DNA of 64,000 nt from Cannabis sativa (Eukaryota; Streptophyta; Magnoliopsida; Rosales; Cannabaceae), in NCBI RefSeq assembly GCF_029168945.1, contig NC_083605.1:26487280-26551279 (forward strand), in the 5' to 3' direction. The translations under genes were made by a program, and so were the position numbers. A model generated the notes under the pieces. That model saw nothing but the letters and a program-made list of their open reading frames with translations. It was not told the DNA's origin and searched no databases. Numbering within the stretch: position 1 is the first letter of the stretch; each line of letters starts with the position of its first letter. Below, piece after piece: positions 35,745 through 47,445 of this stretch.

Positions 35745-38700
35745 ATGAAAATTATAAGCTAGAATGCACGGGGTTTGGGGAACTCGAGTGCGTTCAGACA
35801 CTTGCGATTGCTTGTCCAACAACAATCTACCCATATTTTGTTTCTTATGGAAACAAAACTGCCTGACAATTCTGTTTCTCGTGTGCGGCAATCTCTTCGC
35901 TTTCCGAATGGTTTGGAATCTCCTCGCTCTGGGTTAAGTGGTGGACTCTTGTTACTATGGAAGGATGAAGTAGAGATTTCTTTGTTACACATGGGTTCCA
36001 CTTTTTTTGACTGCTACATGACGATAGAAAATAGCCTCACGGTTCATTTAACTTGTTTCTATGGTGCCCCAGAAGTTTACAATAGACAAGCTTCTTGGAC
36101 TTTATTGGAAAGACTTGCGGATGTTGCTCCTCATCTCCCTTGGTTTGTTATTGGTGACTTCCATGAAATTCTTTCGAATAGTAATAAATCTGGTGGTGCT
36201 CTTAGATCTGAATCCCAAATGGATGCGTTCCGCAAAGCAATTGACAAAGGCTGTCTTTCTGAAACTCCCGTTGATGGTGATCCCTTTACTTGGGCAGAAT
36301 CGGGCAACAACTAACACTCTTAAGGAGCGTCTAGATTTGTGCTTTATCAACAACCATTGGGATTCTTTCTTTGAGAGCCCTCAAGTGCATCATCTTGACT
36401 ATTTCCAATCGAACCATCGTGCCATTAGTGCCACCATCAGCCTCCTGTCCACTCAAACCACCAGCAAAAAAAGGAAAAGTCGCTTCAGGTATGAGAAGTT
36501 ATGGCTGTCTGATCGTGACAGCAAGAGTATAATTGCTGAAAATTGGTTACAACACGATAGCAATGACCCTATTGCTGTTGTCATCTCTAATTTAAACACT
36601 TGTGCTGGTAAACTCCAACTTTGGCATGACCATAAATATGGAAAGATGAAGAAGAACATTAAAGAATGTCAATCTAGAGTTGAACAGCTCAATAATTCCT
36701 TCAACCAAAGCAGCAGCCATTTTGATGAATTAAAGAATGTTGAATCCATCCTTGATGAGTTGTTGGAACAAGAGGAGGTGTACTGGCAACAACAATCTCG
36801 TGTTGATTGGCTTGCTTGTGGAGATTAAAACACTAATTTTTTCCACAAAAAAGCAAGTGCAAGACGAACCAACAATCACATAAAATTTCTCTACAACAGT
36901 GTTGGCGGCAAGGCTTTTTCCACTACAGACATATCAGCTATTGTTCAAGATTTTTATGCTGATCTTTTCACGGCTGGTGACCTTGATGAGTGTGCCCTTG
37001 CTCATACACTTGATTGTATTCCCACCTTGGTTACAAATGCTCACAATGATGCTCTCCTTGCTCCATTCACAACAGCCGAAGTTGATAGTGCTCTAAAATC
37101 TATGAGTTCGGATAAAAGCCCGGGAATTGACGGAATGTCGTTCATGTTTTACCAACAACATTGGTCAATTGTTGGAGACCTTGTATCACGTGTCGTACTT
37201 AACATACTCAATCATGGTGCTGACCCCACAAGCTTCAATCACACTCTGATCACACTCATTCCCAAAATCAAGAAGCCTCATCACATGAAGGACTTTCGGC
37301 CTATTAGTCTCTGCAATGTCATTTCCAAATTGGTAACCAAAATGATTGTCGCGCGATTCAAAGAAGTTCTTCCTTTGGTTATTTCTGAAATGCAAAGCGC
37401 ATTCTTGGCTAATAGATTGATCACTGACAACATCCTAGTGGCTTTTGAACTGGTGCATGCGATAAAAAACAAGACTGCTGGGAGACATGGCATTGCTTCT
37501 CTTAAACTGGACATGAGTAAAGCTTTTGATAGAGTTGAATGGAAATTCATTGAAGAAGTCATGAAAAAAATGGGTTTTGCTCCTAGTTGGGTCAAGATTA
37601 TCATGAGTTGCCTCACTACAAATAGATTCTCCTTCCTGGTTAATGGTGAAGTCACGAGTTCTTTGACACCAACAAGAGGTTTGCGCCAAGGCTGCCCTTT
37701 ATCTCCTAACCTGTTTTTGATATGTGATGAACGTTTATCAAGATTGTGGCAACATGAGCAAGATCTGGGCAATATACATGGTTTTAAACTCACCAGACGA
37801 GCTCCCATGATTTCACACTTGCTCTTCGCTGATGATAGCCTCCTTTTTTATCAAGCTGATGAAAGCTCCTGTCTAGCTATAAAGCGGGTTTTGGACACTT
37901 ATCATCGAGCATCCGGCCAATTAATCAATCGAGACAAATCTGTTATGTCCTTCTCCCCCAACACCACCTTGGCTGCTCAAATTTTCTTTCATCGACACCT
38001 CTCAATGCCAATCAGCGAGTGTCATGAACGATACCTAGGACTACCATCTTACTCAGGGAGAGATAAAAATGAACTCTTTAGCAACATTAAGGAGCGGATT
38101 TGGAAACTCATGCAATCTTGGAATGAAAAACTCTTCTCTGCTGGTGGCCGTGAAGTTCTTTTGAAAGCGGTAGTTCAATCAATCCCAACATATGCTATGA
38201 GTTGTTTTCGTTTGCTTGTTTACTTTCGCAATCAACTTGAGAGCATGATGTCCAACTTCTGGTGGGGAATGAATGAAAATGGCTCCAAAATTCACTGGCG
38301 ATCTTGGAATTTACTATGCAAAACTAAAGGAGAAGGTGGAATGGGCTTTCGATCCTTCATACAATTTAATCAAGCTCTTCTAGCCAAACAAGCTTCGCAG
38401 CTCATTGACAATCCAACCTCACTCCTTGCTACACTTCTCAAAAGCAAGTATTTTCCTAACAACTCCTTCTTAGAGGCGAGTATGGGCCATTCTCCTTCCC
38501 TCACATGGCAAGGGATTCGCTGGGGTCGTGAGCTGTTGGTTCATGGTTTAAGGTGGAAAATTGGCGAAGGTAGATCAATTAGAAGTGGTTTTGATCCGTG
38601 GATTCCTGGACATACAACTTTTTTGCCTATGACATACTCTGGTCCTTCCAATGGTGTGGTAGCGAATCTTATTACTGATGAAAGACAATGGAACACTCCC

Positions 38701-39792
38701 TTGCTACAACAATACTTTAGTCCTATTGATGTAGAAAAGATTCTCACATTACCGTTGAGTTACTTTCCCACTACAGATAAACTCATATGGCACCATCACT
38801 CTTCGGGAAACTTCACGGTCCAAAGTGCTTACCACCTTGCCACTTCATTAGAGGATGAAGACCTTAGTTCCCCTTCTAGTCCAGCAGTTGCTTGGTGGAA
38901 GCTATTTTGGTCTCTTCAAGTCCCTCAGAAGGTGAAGATCTTTGCTTGGCGTGCTATACATGATGCTCTGCCCGTTGCTACCTCGCTTGTTCGACGAAAG
39001 ATCATCACGGATTCCACTTGCTCCATTTGCAAACAGGCATGGGAATCAACGGGGCATGCTCTTTTCAGTTGTAAGTATGCCAAGGCTGTTTGGAGATCTT
39101 TGAATTTGAGTTTTAACTGGTGTGCTGCTACAAACATGAAAAATAGAGATTATGTGACATATTTATCCTCCATTTACAATAAAGTTGAAATGGAACAACT
39201 CCTTTGTACAATGTGGGCGATATGGACTGAGCGAAACAACGTCATCCATGGGAAGAATGCACGGCGTGCGAAGAACTTGGCTGTCTTTGCCACGGATTTT
39301 CTTCAGAACTTTAGAGCAGCCCAACACAATGCTGCTTGTGTTAGTTCAGGCTCTGCAACAGCCACACCAGCAACCTCTCACCAACAGCAATCTCACACTC
39401 GGCCACCTGCTTCTATTCCCTGGCGTCCACCAGCGGCTTGCGCATTTAAACTCAACACAGATGCTGCTGTTGACGTTTCTTCACACATTACAGGTATAGG
39501 TGTAATCCTAAGAGACGCAAATGGACATGTTAAAGCTTGCGCACTTATGGTTGTCAATGCTTTGAAAGCTCCCTTCAATTCAAATTTAGAGTTTTCAGAT
39601 TTAATTATTGATGTTCTTAGTCTTTTATCTTTTTTCCCAAATGTAAATGTTTCTCATGTCAATCGTGTTGCCGATTCGGCAGCGCATGGACTTGCTAAAT
39701 TTGCATTAGGGGTAGATGAGACTTGTACTTGGTTGGAGATTATTCCTCCACCTATATACTCTATTATTGTAAACGAATCGTTGTTTGTTTAA
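35745..39792 (+). pseudogene. LINE ORF2: endonuclease, reverse transcriptase, zf-RVT, RNase H (broken)
   Basis: The start MKIIS overlaps the ORF1 stop. Codon 6 is TAG (35760-35762) where plant LINEs have Trp. The apurinic-type endonuclease runs to about 36400, with FLMETKL and IGDFHEIL. A one-base frameshift lies near 36300-36315 and a TAA at 36826-36828 where Lys is usual. The RT is open from 36829 to 39792, with KLDMSKAFDRVEW, RQGCPLSP and catalytic FADD (37825-37836). A zf-RVT region follows (about 38880-39110), then an RNase H (39440-39730) that has lost its middle: VVNALKAPF runs straight to FSDLIIDV, dropping the region with the catalytic Glu and second Asp. It would nick DNA and copy its own RNA if intact. 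Confidence 0.9.
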
Positions 39793-39841
39793 TAATAATA
39801 AAGTATTTTCCCTCAAAAAAAAAAAAACCACCTACACTTTG

Positions 39842-40059
39842 AAAAATAATTAAATTTATGGTTATAGTTTAAAATATTCTTCATTTTATTTTTATAATTT
39901 AAAAAATAGTTAGTTAACATAAAAAAAAAATCTAATTACATTTAAATTAATAATCTCGAGATATTTTTATTTATATTTATTGTAATTTTTCTGAACCAAT
40001 AAAAAAGATAAAGTAATTTGGAGATTTTAATAAGTATTTCTTATATATATATATATATA
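39842..40059. other. AT-rich spacer between LINE and Helitron
   Basis: No gene or repeat end recognised. It ends in a TA microsatellite (40042-40059) that flanks the Helitron 3' end. Confidence 0.5.
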
Positions 40060-40531
40060 CTAGATTGAAGTTATGTGCATTGCACGTATATTTAGTTTAT
40101 TTTTATAACATATTATATTTTTTATTTGTTTTAGATTTGCTCATTCTAATTTTGATGTAATTATATTCAAACGTCTTTCCCTTTGTATAAGGGACACTAC
40201 TTTTGTAACTAAAGCAAATAAAAAATATCTAATCATAAAATAGAAAATTAAAAAAGTAAAGAGAGTGTAGGATCATTTTTACCAAAAATGATAATAGAGG
40301 AGTTTTGAATTCATTAGCAATATAAAATACATTCAACGGGATAATTATATCAAAACTTGCAAAGTATATAACTAAAATATAATAGAAAATCAACCAAACT
40401 AATGAAAACTAAACATGGTGATTGAGAAATGGTAATTATTGCATTAAGAATTAATAATACACTTACCTAAAAACTAAACATGGTGATTGAGCTATATAAA
40501 GAATTTAGATGAACAATAAATACACATAAAA

Positions 40532-40673
40532 TTATGAAAGACTTTTTTTTTTTTTTTTGAAAACCTGAATTTTACTACAAAAGAACAAAAGTACAAAAGG
40601 TTCAAGCTAAAATAGAAGGTAGAGAACCATTCCATATAAGCTCATTGTTTAACCCCTAAACTTATGGAAGACT
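40532..40673 (-). mobile_element. Small retroposed fragment with poly(A) tail
   Basis: A poly(T) run (40543-40558) starts a segment of about 120 bp, read on the minus strand as a 3' end plus poly(A). It is flanked by TTATGAAAGACT (40532-40543) and TTATGGAAGACT (40662-40673), one mismatch apart. This fits a 5'-truncated LINE or other L1-mobilised RNA; the source is not identified. Confidence 0.6.
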
Positions 40674-40824
40674 TATTATGAAGAAAAACATGACAAGTTG
40701 TTGACTTATATATCAGCCAAATTAATGAAAACTAAATATGGTAATTAAGAAATGGTAAATTTTTTTTGTAGTGCTATAAGATACCCCAATATCGTTGTAG
40801 TGCTAGAAGAACTAAAGCACTAAA

Positions 40825-42344
40825 TGTTAGCCCAAGATATGTTTCCAAGAGGGGGGTGAATTGGAAATTTATACTAATTTCGGTAAATCAAAACTTTTAA
40901 CACAAAATTAAGCAATTAGCCACTTAATCAAATAAAAGCAAGTAATACGGCAAGCAATATATTATGACAAATAATCAAACTTGTAAAATAAATAGTTTAA
41001 GGATTAGAAGATGCAAACTCTCGATTTTTACAAGGTTCGGTAGAACTATGCCACCTACGTCCTTGGTCTTCAAAGTTATGGACCTAGCTTTCAGTTCCAA
41101 TATCGAGCCAAGTTAACGGGCTTGACCAGCCCTTACAACCGGGGAATTTTTCACCAAGGTTTTTCCCAAACCTCTCACAATAGTTTTCTTCCAAGGACTA
41201 TCAACCTCGCCGGATTGTTGAAGTGCCAATCTCACTTTTCTTGGGTTGTTTACAAAATCGGTGTCAACCTCACCTACAACCGAGTTGTTTTTCTACCGGT
41301 GCCAACCTCACCTCTCAATACAATGAATATGTAATTTTGAAATACAAAGCAAACTCTCTCTAATAAGATGGAAAACAAAGTAAAATCCTAGAGAGAATTG
41401 CAAGCACACTAGAGAAGATAAGAACAAGTTTGGCTCAAGTGTGTGTGGTTGGTGTGTTTATGAAAAGTTGATAATTCTTTAGTTTAGAACACTTAGAATG
41501 ATATTATATGATGAATAGAAGCTCAACCAACCTACATTTTTGAGTGAAAAAACGAGTTTATATAGTGTAGGAATGAAAACTAGCCGTTTATAGCCGTTAG
41601 CACATTTTTCGAGGCCACTTCAGTCGTGATCCGGAATTCCGGATTGGTTACAACCGGAATTCCGGTTGGCAACCGGAATTCCGGATGGGAACCGGAATTC
41701 CAGATGCAAAAGGTTCATTTTTTTCGAACTAAAACGTGCATAACTTTTTACTCGTTTATCCGATTTCAAAAATTCCAGTTGCGTTCTCTTAGTTAAATTA
41801 TATGTGATCTTAAAAATCAATTTAGAAAATTTAGATATCATTTTTTGTGAAATAACTTGTCGCACAAGTTAGTGAGCCAAACTTTTGAAATTATAAATCC
41901 TAGTGTACTATGCAAATCACTTTAACAAGACTAAAGCAAATTTATACCATTTTATTTTGAGTAGTCTTGATGTAGATGAGCCTCTTAGCTTGATTTGCAT
42001 GTTTTTGATCCCATGTTGAATTTTCCCGAGAGTTGACTTTTGACTTTTGACTTTTGACTTTTGACTTTGACTTTCAGGTTGACTTTTGACTTTGAGCTTT
42101 TTGAAGACCTTTTTTGTATAGGGTCTTGACTTGTTGATCCCTTGATGAATCTTTTGCTCTTATGAAATATGAAGTAGTTTATATACTTGTTGAATCTACT
42201 TCTTTGATTATGTTTGACTTTACTGAGCAAATATAGATACTCTGTGAACTTGCTTGCAAAATAATCAAGAAAAGATTAGTAACAAATAATAATCAAATAT
42301 TTGTTTATCATCAAAATAAATGAGTGAATGACTTTTGGTCAACA
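40825..42344 (-). repeat. 3' LTR of the gag-only element
   Basis: This is a 1520-bp LTR. On the minus strand a TATATAAA box lies at 41557-41564. CCGGAATTCCGG palindromes occupy 41630-41702 and a TTGAC repeat cluster occupies about 42031-42090. It carries one more palindrome unit than its partner LTR. Confidence 0.92.
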
Positions 42345-44199
42345 TTCTCCCCCTTTTTGATGATATCAAAATATTTGATTATTTTAACGGAAAGAAAAAG
42401 TAAATTGAAACATGTTGAGTTTAGCTCCCCTTTAATGTATGCATATGTTGTTTATACCGTTTTACCTTTGCATATTTAATGTTACCCTTTCTTAACATGA
42501 CAAAGCTCCCCCTTAATCATATACTCAATAAACTTGTTAATACTTGAAAACATAATATGATTAATGCCAAAATAATCAATTCCAATATTTCTCCCCCTTT
42601 TGATTTCATCAAAAAGGGTGGCAGAGGAAGCAAGGTCAAGCTAAATATATTTCTCCCCCTTAATCATACAAGATATGACTTGTATCAATGAAGCACAATG
42701 GGTAAAGAGAAATTTCAAAATGCATAAAAAGATGAAAGTTCATATAGTCAAAACAAGTTTAAACATTCAATCTACCAAAAAAAATAAATATGTCAAAAAC
42801 CTTGAAAGTAAGAGATGCAGGTAAATAATTGAATGGTGATGATTTCAAACCTTTTCTCATACCTCAAGTATGATAAAACAAATGTGTTCATGCACTTAAA
42901 TCAATTAGATGACAAGAGTTGAGACTTTTTGCTAAGTTTTTCAAAAATTTAAGCAAAAACAACATATGTACCAAAAATTAGTTTTATGCATCCTTTTTGA
43001 AAATTCTTTTTGTATCAGCTTTAACATGATTAATATGAAGTGTACAAGCTGGAAAAATAGAAAAAGCTTCAAAAATGAGAGATTTTGGCAAGTTTTACTC
43101 GTTTTGGTCATATAAGGTCATTTTAAGCAACTTACTTACTAAAAATTGATTTTATGCAAAATTTTCATGCAAAATCTTTTTTGACAGCTGATATATGATA
43201 AAACAAACATGCTCAAACAAGAAAATCAGAAAAAAGTCGAAAATCATAACTTTTCGGTAAGCTTTTCGATTTGCTTAAAAACTAGAAATCTACCAAAAAT
43301 GAGTTCTATGCAACCAAATTGAAAAATTCTTTTTCCAGTAGGTCAAAAATATCAAATGTGAGGTGTACAAACTTACGGAATTGAAAAATAATGAAAATTG
43401 AGCACGTTTAGAGAAAAACACTCTTTTAGGTCTTAAAAAGTCAAAATTATGCAAGATAGTACCAAAATCAAGATTTGAGCATTATTTTTGAAAAATTCTT
43501 TTTGAGACAGTTTATATATGAGTATTTAGAGATGTACAAGCTTTCAAAACAACAATTTTGTCAACAATATGAAATTTTGGCTAATTTCACCCATTATGGC
43601 CTTAAAAAGTTGAAAATAAGCAAATGACATACCAAAATTTTGTTTAAAGTATATTTCAATCAAGAAAAACCTTTAGGCGTGCTAAATACACTCATTTGGA
43701 CATGTTCAAACATATAAACACATATACTAGCCAAATATGTAAAAATTCACATATTCACTAGTTCAAAGGTATGTCCAAAGTTCACCAAAAATTTGCATAA
43801 TGACCTATAATGTGAATTTTTCACCATGTATAGTTCAAGAATGTCAAAACTCAACTAATCAAAACTTTTATTCATAGAAATAGTATGTGACATACCAATT
43901 AAGCATGTATGCATAAGAGAGTGAACAAGAAGGATCAAAAGCAAGTCAATTGGCCAAACACTTCAAATTTCATTTTCTTTTTATCTAGGCATCTTAATCT
44001 CATCAAAATAAGTAGAATGAATAAGAATGATATTACCGATTCCCAAATTTGTTAATTTAGGTTGTGTTCAAGAATTGACACGCTCTTTTTCTATGCTTTT
44101 TGAGACTTGTTGGTAATGTAGGAAATTGGCATTCTTCTTTAAGCATCAACACCCAAGAGCCAACTTTCGTTCCTCTTTATTGATACCTACAAAACAAAC
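42345..44199 (-). other. Non-coding 3' region of the gag-only element with multiple polypurine tracts
   Basis: No reading frame of note. Minus-strand purine tracts built on AAGGGGGAG lie at about 42345-42357, 42505-42514, 42589-42600 and 42648-42659, with a weaker one near 42426. Multiplied polypurine tracts are a described feature of Sireviruses. The middle (42900-43800) holds several loosely repeated AAAATTCTTTTT-type words. Confidence 0.7.
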
Positions 44200-45837
44200 T
44201 TATATCTTTCTTTTGGGTACCCACATGAATTTGGGTCCTTTGATGTTAGTCTTTAAAACCTTTGGTATCCAAATAGCCTTACCAAAATAGGCATTCTTTT
44301 TCACATGGCAATAGGATTTAGTATGACCATCTTGGTTACAATAAGTGCAAGTTAAGTTCAAATTACTAGATGATTTGACAAAGAAATTCCTAAGAAATTT
44401 TTGTTTCACACTAGTGTTATATCCTATACCACTTTTTGAAAAAGCACATTTTTGACTCCCAAGTATCATTTCAAAATTCTCTTTTCCTTTTGTAAAATTG
44501 TAAACCACCTTGTTTAAATCATCAATTTTAGCTTTCAAGTTTACAACATCTTTTTCAAATGAGGAACACTTTTTGCATTGGGTTGCAATCAAAAACTCAA
44601 TTTCTTTGACTTTCAAATCCTCAACTTCTTCAAGCAATAAACTTATTTTCTTTCTTTGAGTTGAGTTCTTAGCAAGCAATTTTTCAAAATCAACAAGCAA
44701 ATCATTGAAGGATTTTGATAATTCATCATAAGACATATCAAGTGCATCATCATCACTTTCACTTTCAAAATCACTTGTATGGTTAGGATTACTTACCTTA
44801 TCATCAATGGCCATAAAGCAAGTGTTGGCTATCTCATGTTGTTCATCTTCAGAACTTTCTTTCTCACTTTCACTCCAAGTAGCCATCATTGCCCTTCTTC
44901 TACTCCTCTTTCTCAAAGGACAATCCGTTTTCATATGACCGGGCTTTTTGCATTCATAGCAAATAATTTGATCATCTTTTCTTGAGCTCTCCCTTGAGTT
45001 GTAAAATCTATTTGGATTCCTCTTGAACTTCAAAAACTTCTTAAAGTTCTTTGTGAGTAGGGTTATATCCTCCATATCACTATCAACATCCTCACTAGCT
45101 TCACTATCATCATGTGAAGTGGATTTGAATGCAATTGTGTTCTTCTTCTTTTTATCAACTTCCTCTTCTTCTTGAGCATTCATGAAAATCTCATGATTCA
45201 TGAGAGAACCAATGAGCTCTTCCAATGGTAGAGTTGAGAGGTCCTTGGCTTCTTGGATGGCAACTACTTTGCCTTGGTAGGCTTTGGTGAGACTTCTCAA
45301 AATTTTGGTCACCATATCCTTTTGTGTAAGTACCTTGCCAAGAGAGTTCAAACCATTAGTAATAGTTGTGAAACGAGTATACATGTTAACAATGGTATCA
45401 TGTTGTAACATCTTGAAATTTTCATATTGAGTAACTAAAAGTTGAATTTTAGTTTCTTTCATGGCACTAGTTCCTTGATGAGTTACTTCTAACATTTTCC
45501 ACATGTCATGAGCCGAGGAGGCATGCTCAATATTTTTAAATATATCTCTATCTAGTCCACATATTAAAGCATACCTAGCCTTAGCATTCTTAGACATCAT
45601 CTTCTTATCATTTTCATTATATGCATCATATTTCTTTATAGTTTCTACACCATCTACAACATGCATAGGAATGTAAGGACCATAACATACAATATGCCAC
45701 AAATCATAATCAATGGATTGAAGATACGTTTCCATTCTAATTTTCCAATAAGGAAAGTCTACCCCATCAAAGAATGGTGCTCTACTTGTGCTTAAACCTT
45801 CTAGCATGTTATTGTGTGAATTGCTTGGAAATTCCAT
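44200..45837 (-). CDS. Copia-type Gag protein of the gag-only element
   Basis: This 545-codon frame is intact. It starts MEFPSNSHNN 55 bases after the LTR, just past the primer site. The N-terminal part has the Copia gag (UBN2/DUF4219-like) pattern: FFDGVDFPYWKIRMETYL near residues 22-39 and later HDMWKMLEVTHQG. An acidic segment precedes a CCHC knuckle CYECKKPGHMKTDC (about residue 293). A second acidic part and a coiled coil follow (about 375-450, KKISLLLEEVEDLK), then a second knuckle CTYCNQDGHTKSYC (about 500). It ends in KGPKFMWVPK, the stretch that normally leads into pol, but a stop follows. Gag would form particles and package RNA. Length and coiled coil fit Sirevirus Gag. This is the longest undamaged transposon frame in the window. 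Confidence 0.93.
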   Translation of the reverse strand: MEFPSNSHNNMLEGLSTSRAPFFDGVDFPYWKIRMETYLQSIDYDLWHIVCYGPYIPMHVVDGVETIKKYDAYNENDKKMMSKNAKARYALICGLDRDIFKNIEHASSAHDMWKMLEVTHQGTSAMKETKIQLLVTQYENFKMLQHDTIVNMYTRFTTITNGLNSLGKVLTQKDMVTKILRSLTKAYQGKVVAIQEAKDLSTLPLEELIGSLMNHEIFMNAQEEEEVDKKKKNTIAFKSTSHDDSEASEDVDSDMEDITLLTKNFKKFLKFKRNPNRFYNSRESSRKDDQIICYECKKPGHMKTDCPLRKRSRRRAMMATWSESEKESSEDEQHEIANTCFMAIDDKVSNPNHTSDFESESDDDALDMSYDELSKSFNDLLVDFEKLLAKNSTQRKKISLLLEEVEDLKVKEIEFLIATQCKKCSSFEKDVVNLKAKIDDLNKVVYNFTKGKENFEMILGSQKCAFSKSGIGYNTSVKQKFLRNFFVKSSSNLNLTCTYCNQDGHTKSYCHVKKNAYFGKAIWIPKVLKTNIKGPKFMWVPKRKI

Positions 45838-45877
45838 GCTCTAGATTGTGAAATCTAATCAAATTATTTGAGCCCTT

Positions 45878-45889
45878 GCTCTGATACCA
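45878..45889 (-). promoter_or_regulatory. Primer binding site of the gag-only element
   Basis: The minus-strand sequence TGGTATCAGAGC is a perfect 12-base match to the initiator tRNA-Met complement, two bases inside the 5' LTR. Confidence 0.93.
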
Positions 45890-45891
45890 AT

Positions 45892-47390
45892 TGTTAGCCC
45901 AAGATATGTTTCCAAGAGGGGGGGTGAATTGGAAATTTATACTAATTTCGGTAAATCAAAACTTTTAACACAAAATTAAGCAATTAGCCACTTAATCAAA
46001 TAAAAGCAAGTAATACGGCAAGCAATATATTATGACAAATAATCAAACTTGTAAAATAAAGAGTTTAAGGATTAGAAGATGCAAACTCTCGATTTTTACA
46101 AGGTTCGGTAGAACTATGCCACCTACGTCCTTGGTCTTCAAAGCTATGGACCTAGCTTTGAGTTCCAATATCGAGCCAAGTTAACGGGCTTGACCAACCC
46201 TTACAACCGGGGAATTTTTCACCAAGGTTTTTCCCAAACCTCTCACAATAGTTTTCTTCCAAGGACTATCAACCTCGTCGGATTGTTGAAGTGCCAATCT
46301 CACTTTTCTTGGGTTGTTTACAAAATCGGTGTCAACCTCACCTACAACCGAGTTGTTTTTCTACCGGTGCCAACCTCACCTCTCAATACAATGAATATGT
46401 AATTTTGAAATACAAAGCAAACTCTCTCTAATAAGATGGAAAACAAAGTAAAATCCTAGAGAGAATTGCAAGCACACTAGAGAAGATAAGAACAAGTTTG
46501 GCTCAAGTGTGTGTGGTTGGTGTGTTTATGAAAAGTTGATAATTCTTTAGTTTAGAACACTTAGAATGATATTATATGATGAATAGAAGCTCAACCAACC
46601 TACATTTTTGAGTGAAAAAACGAGTTTATATAGTGTAGGAATGAAAACTAGCCGTTTATAGCCGTTAGCACATTTTTCGAGGCCACTTCAGCCGTGATCC
46701 GAAATTCCGGATTGGTTACAACCGGAATTCCGGATGGGAACCGGAATTCCAGATGCAAAAGGTTCATTTTTTTCGAACTAAAACGTGCATAACTTTTTAC
46801 TCGTTTATCCGATTTCAAAAATTCCAGTTGCGTTCTCTTAGTTAAATTATATGTGATCTTAAAAATCAATTTAGAAAATTTAGATATCATTTTTTGTAAA
46901 ATAACTTGTCGCACAAGTTAGTGAGCCAAACTTTTGAACTTATAAATCCTAGTGTACTATGCAAATCACTTTAACAAGACTAAAGCAAATTTATACCATT
47001 TTATTTTGAGTAGTCTTGATGTAGATGAGCCTCCTAGCTTGATTTGCATTTTTTGATCCCATGTTGAATTTTCCCGAGAGTTGACTTTTGACTTTTGACT
47101 TTGACTTTGACTTTGACTTTCAGGTTGACTTTTGACTTTGAGCTTTTTGAAGACCTTTTTTGTATAGGGTCTTGACTTGTTGATCCCTTGATGAATCTTT
47201 TGCTCTTATGAAATATGAAGTAGTTTATATACTTGTTGAATCTACTTCTTTGATTATGTTTGACTTTACTGAGCAAATATAGATACTCTGTGAACTTGCT
47301 TGCAAAATAATCAAGAAAAGATTAGTAACAAATAATAATCAAATATTTGTTTATCATCAAAATAAATGAGTGAATGACTTTTGGTCAACA
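45892..47390 (-). repeat. 5' LTR of the gag-only element
   Basis: It matches the left LTR closely. Length differences come from the palindrome array (46697-46750) and the TTGAC repeat array (about 47082-47140), where repeat number differs. It is followed by CTAAA. Confidence 0.92.
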
Positions 47391-47445
47391 CTAAATTCAT
47401 TACTTTTCATTATTGTAGTGATTTGTGAATTTTCGAGGTCAGCAT

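Larger units (their letters stand above)
31729..35748 (+). pseudogene. LINE ORF1 (DUF4283 plus CCHC knuckle), frameshifted and split by an LTR
   Basis: It opens at ATG 31729. The DUF4283-type RNA-binding region spans about residues 20-190 ([31 protein letters not shown]). The knuckle [14 protein letters not shown] lies just past a one-base frameshift at 32341-32343, where a base appears to be missing. The second frame stops at 32748-32750, and the third resumes beyond the solo LTR, from 35025 to TGA 35746-35748. The C-terminal third is Ser/Pro/Thr-rich. Its stop overlaps the ORF2 start as ATGA. ORF1p would coat LINE RNA. No functional product is expected from this copy. Confidence 0.88.
31541..39825 (+). 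mobile_element. Full-length plant L1-type LINE with nested solo LTR
   Basis: It is delimited by the 16-bp duplication and a poly(A) tail (39815-39827). A GC-rich leader (31541-31728) precedes ORF1 and ORF2. Without the 2.2-kb solo LTR the element is about 6.06 kb, a normal full length. Both ORFs have stops or frameshifts, so it is inactive now. Confidence 0.95.
40825..47390 (-). mobile_element. Gag-only (TR-GAG) Sirevirus-like Copia retrotransposon
   Basis: LTRs 40825-42344 and 45892-47390 (TGTTAGCCC...GGTCAACA) are flanked by a perfect CTAAA duplication (40820-40824 and 47391-47395). On the minus strand a perfect initiator-tRNA-Met primer site follows the right LTR and an AAAAGGGGGAGAA tract precedes the left LTR. 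The interior encodes only Gag. Repeated GGGGGAG tracts and the large coiled-coil Gag point to a Sirevirus (SIRE/Maximus) origin. With no pol it must use enzymes from related autonomous elements. Confidence 0.92.

Noticed and set aside
41122..41334. 70-codon frame duplicated at 46190-46402
   Set aside because: It is conserved only because both are LTRs of one recent element; no independent coding evidence.
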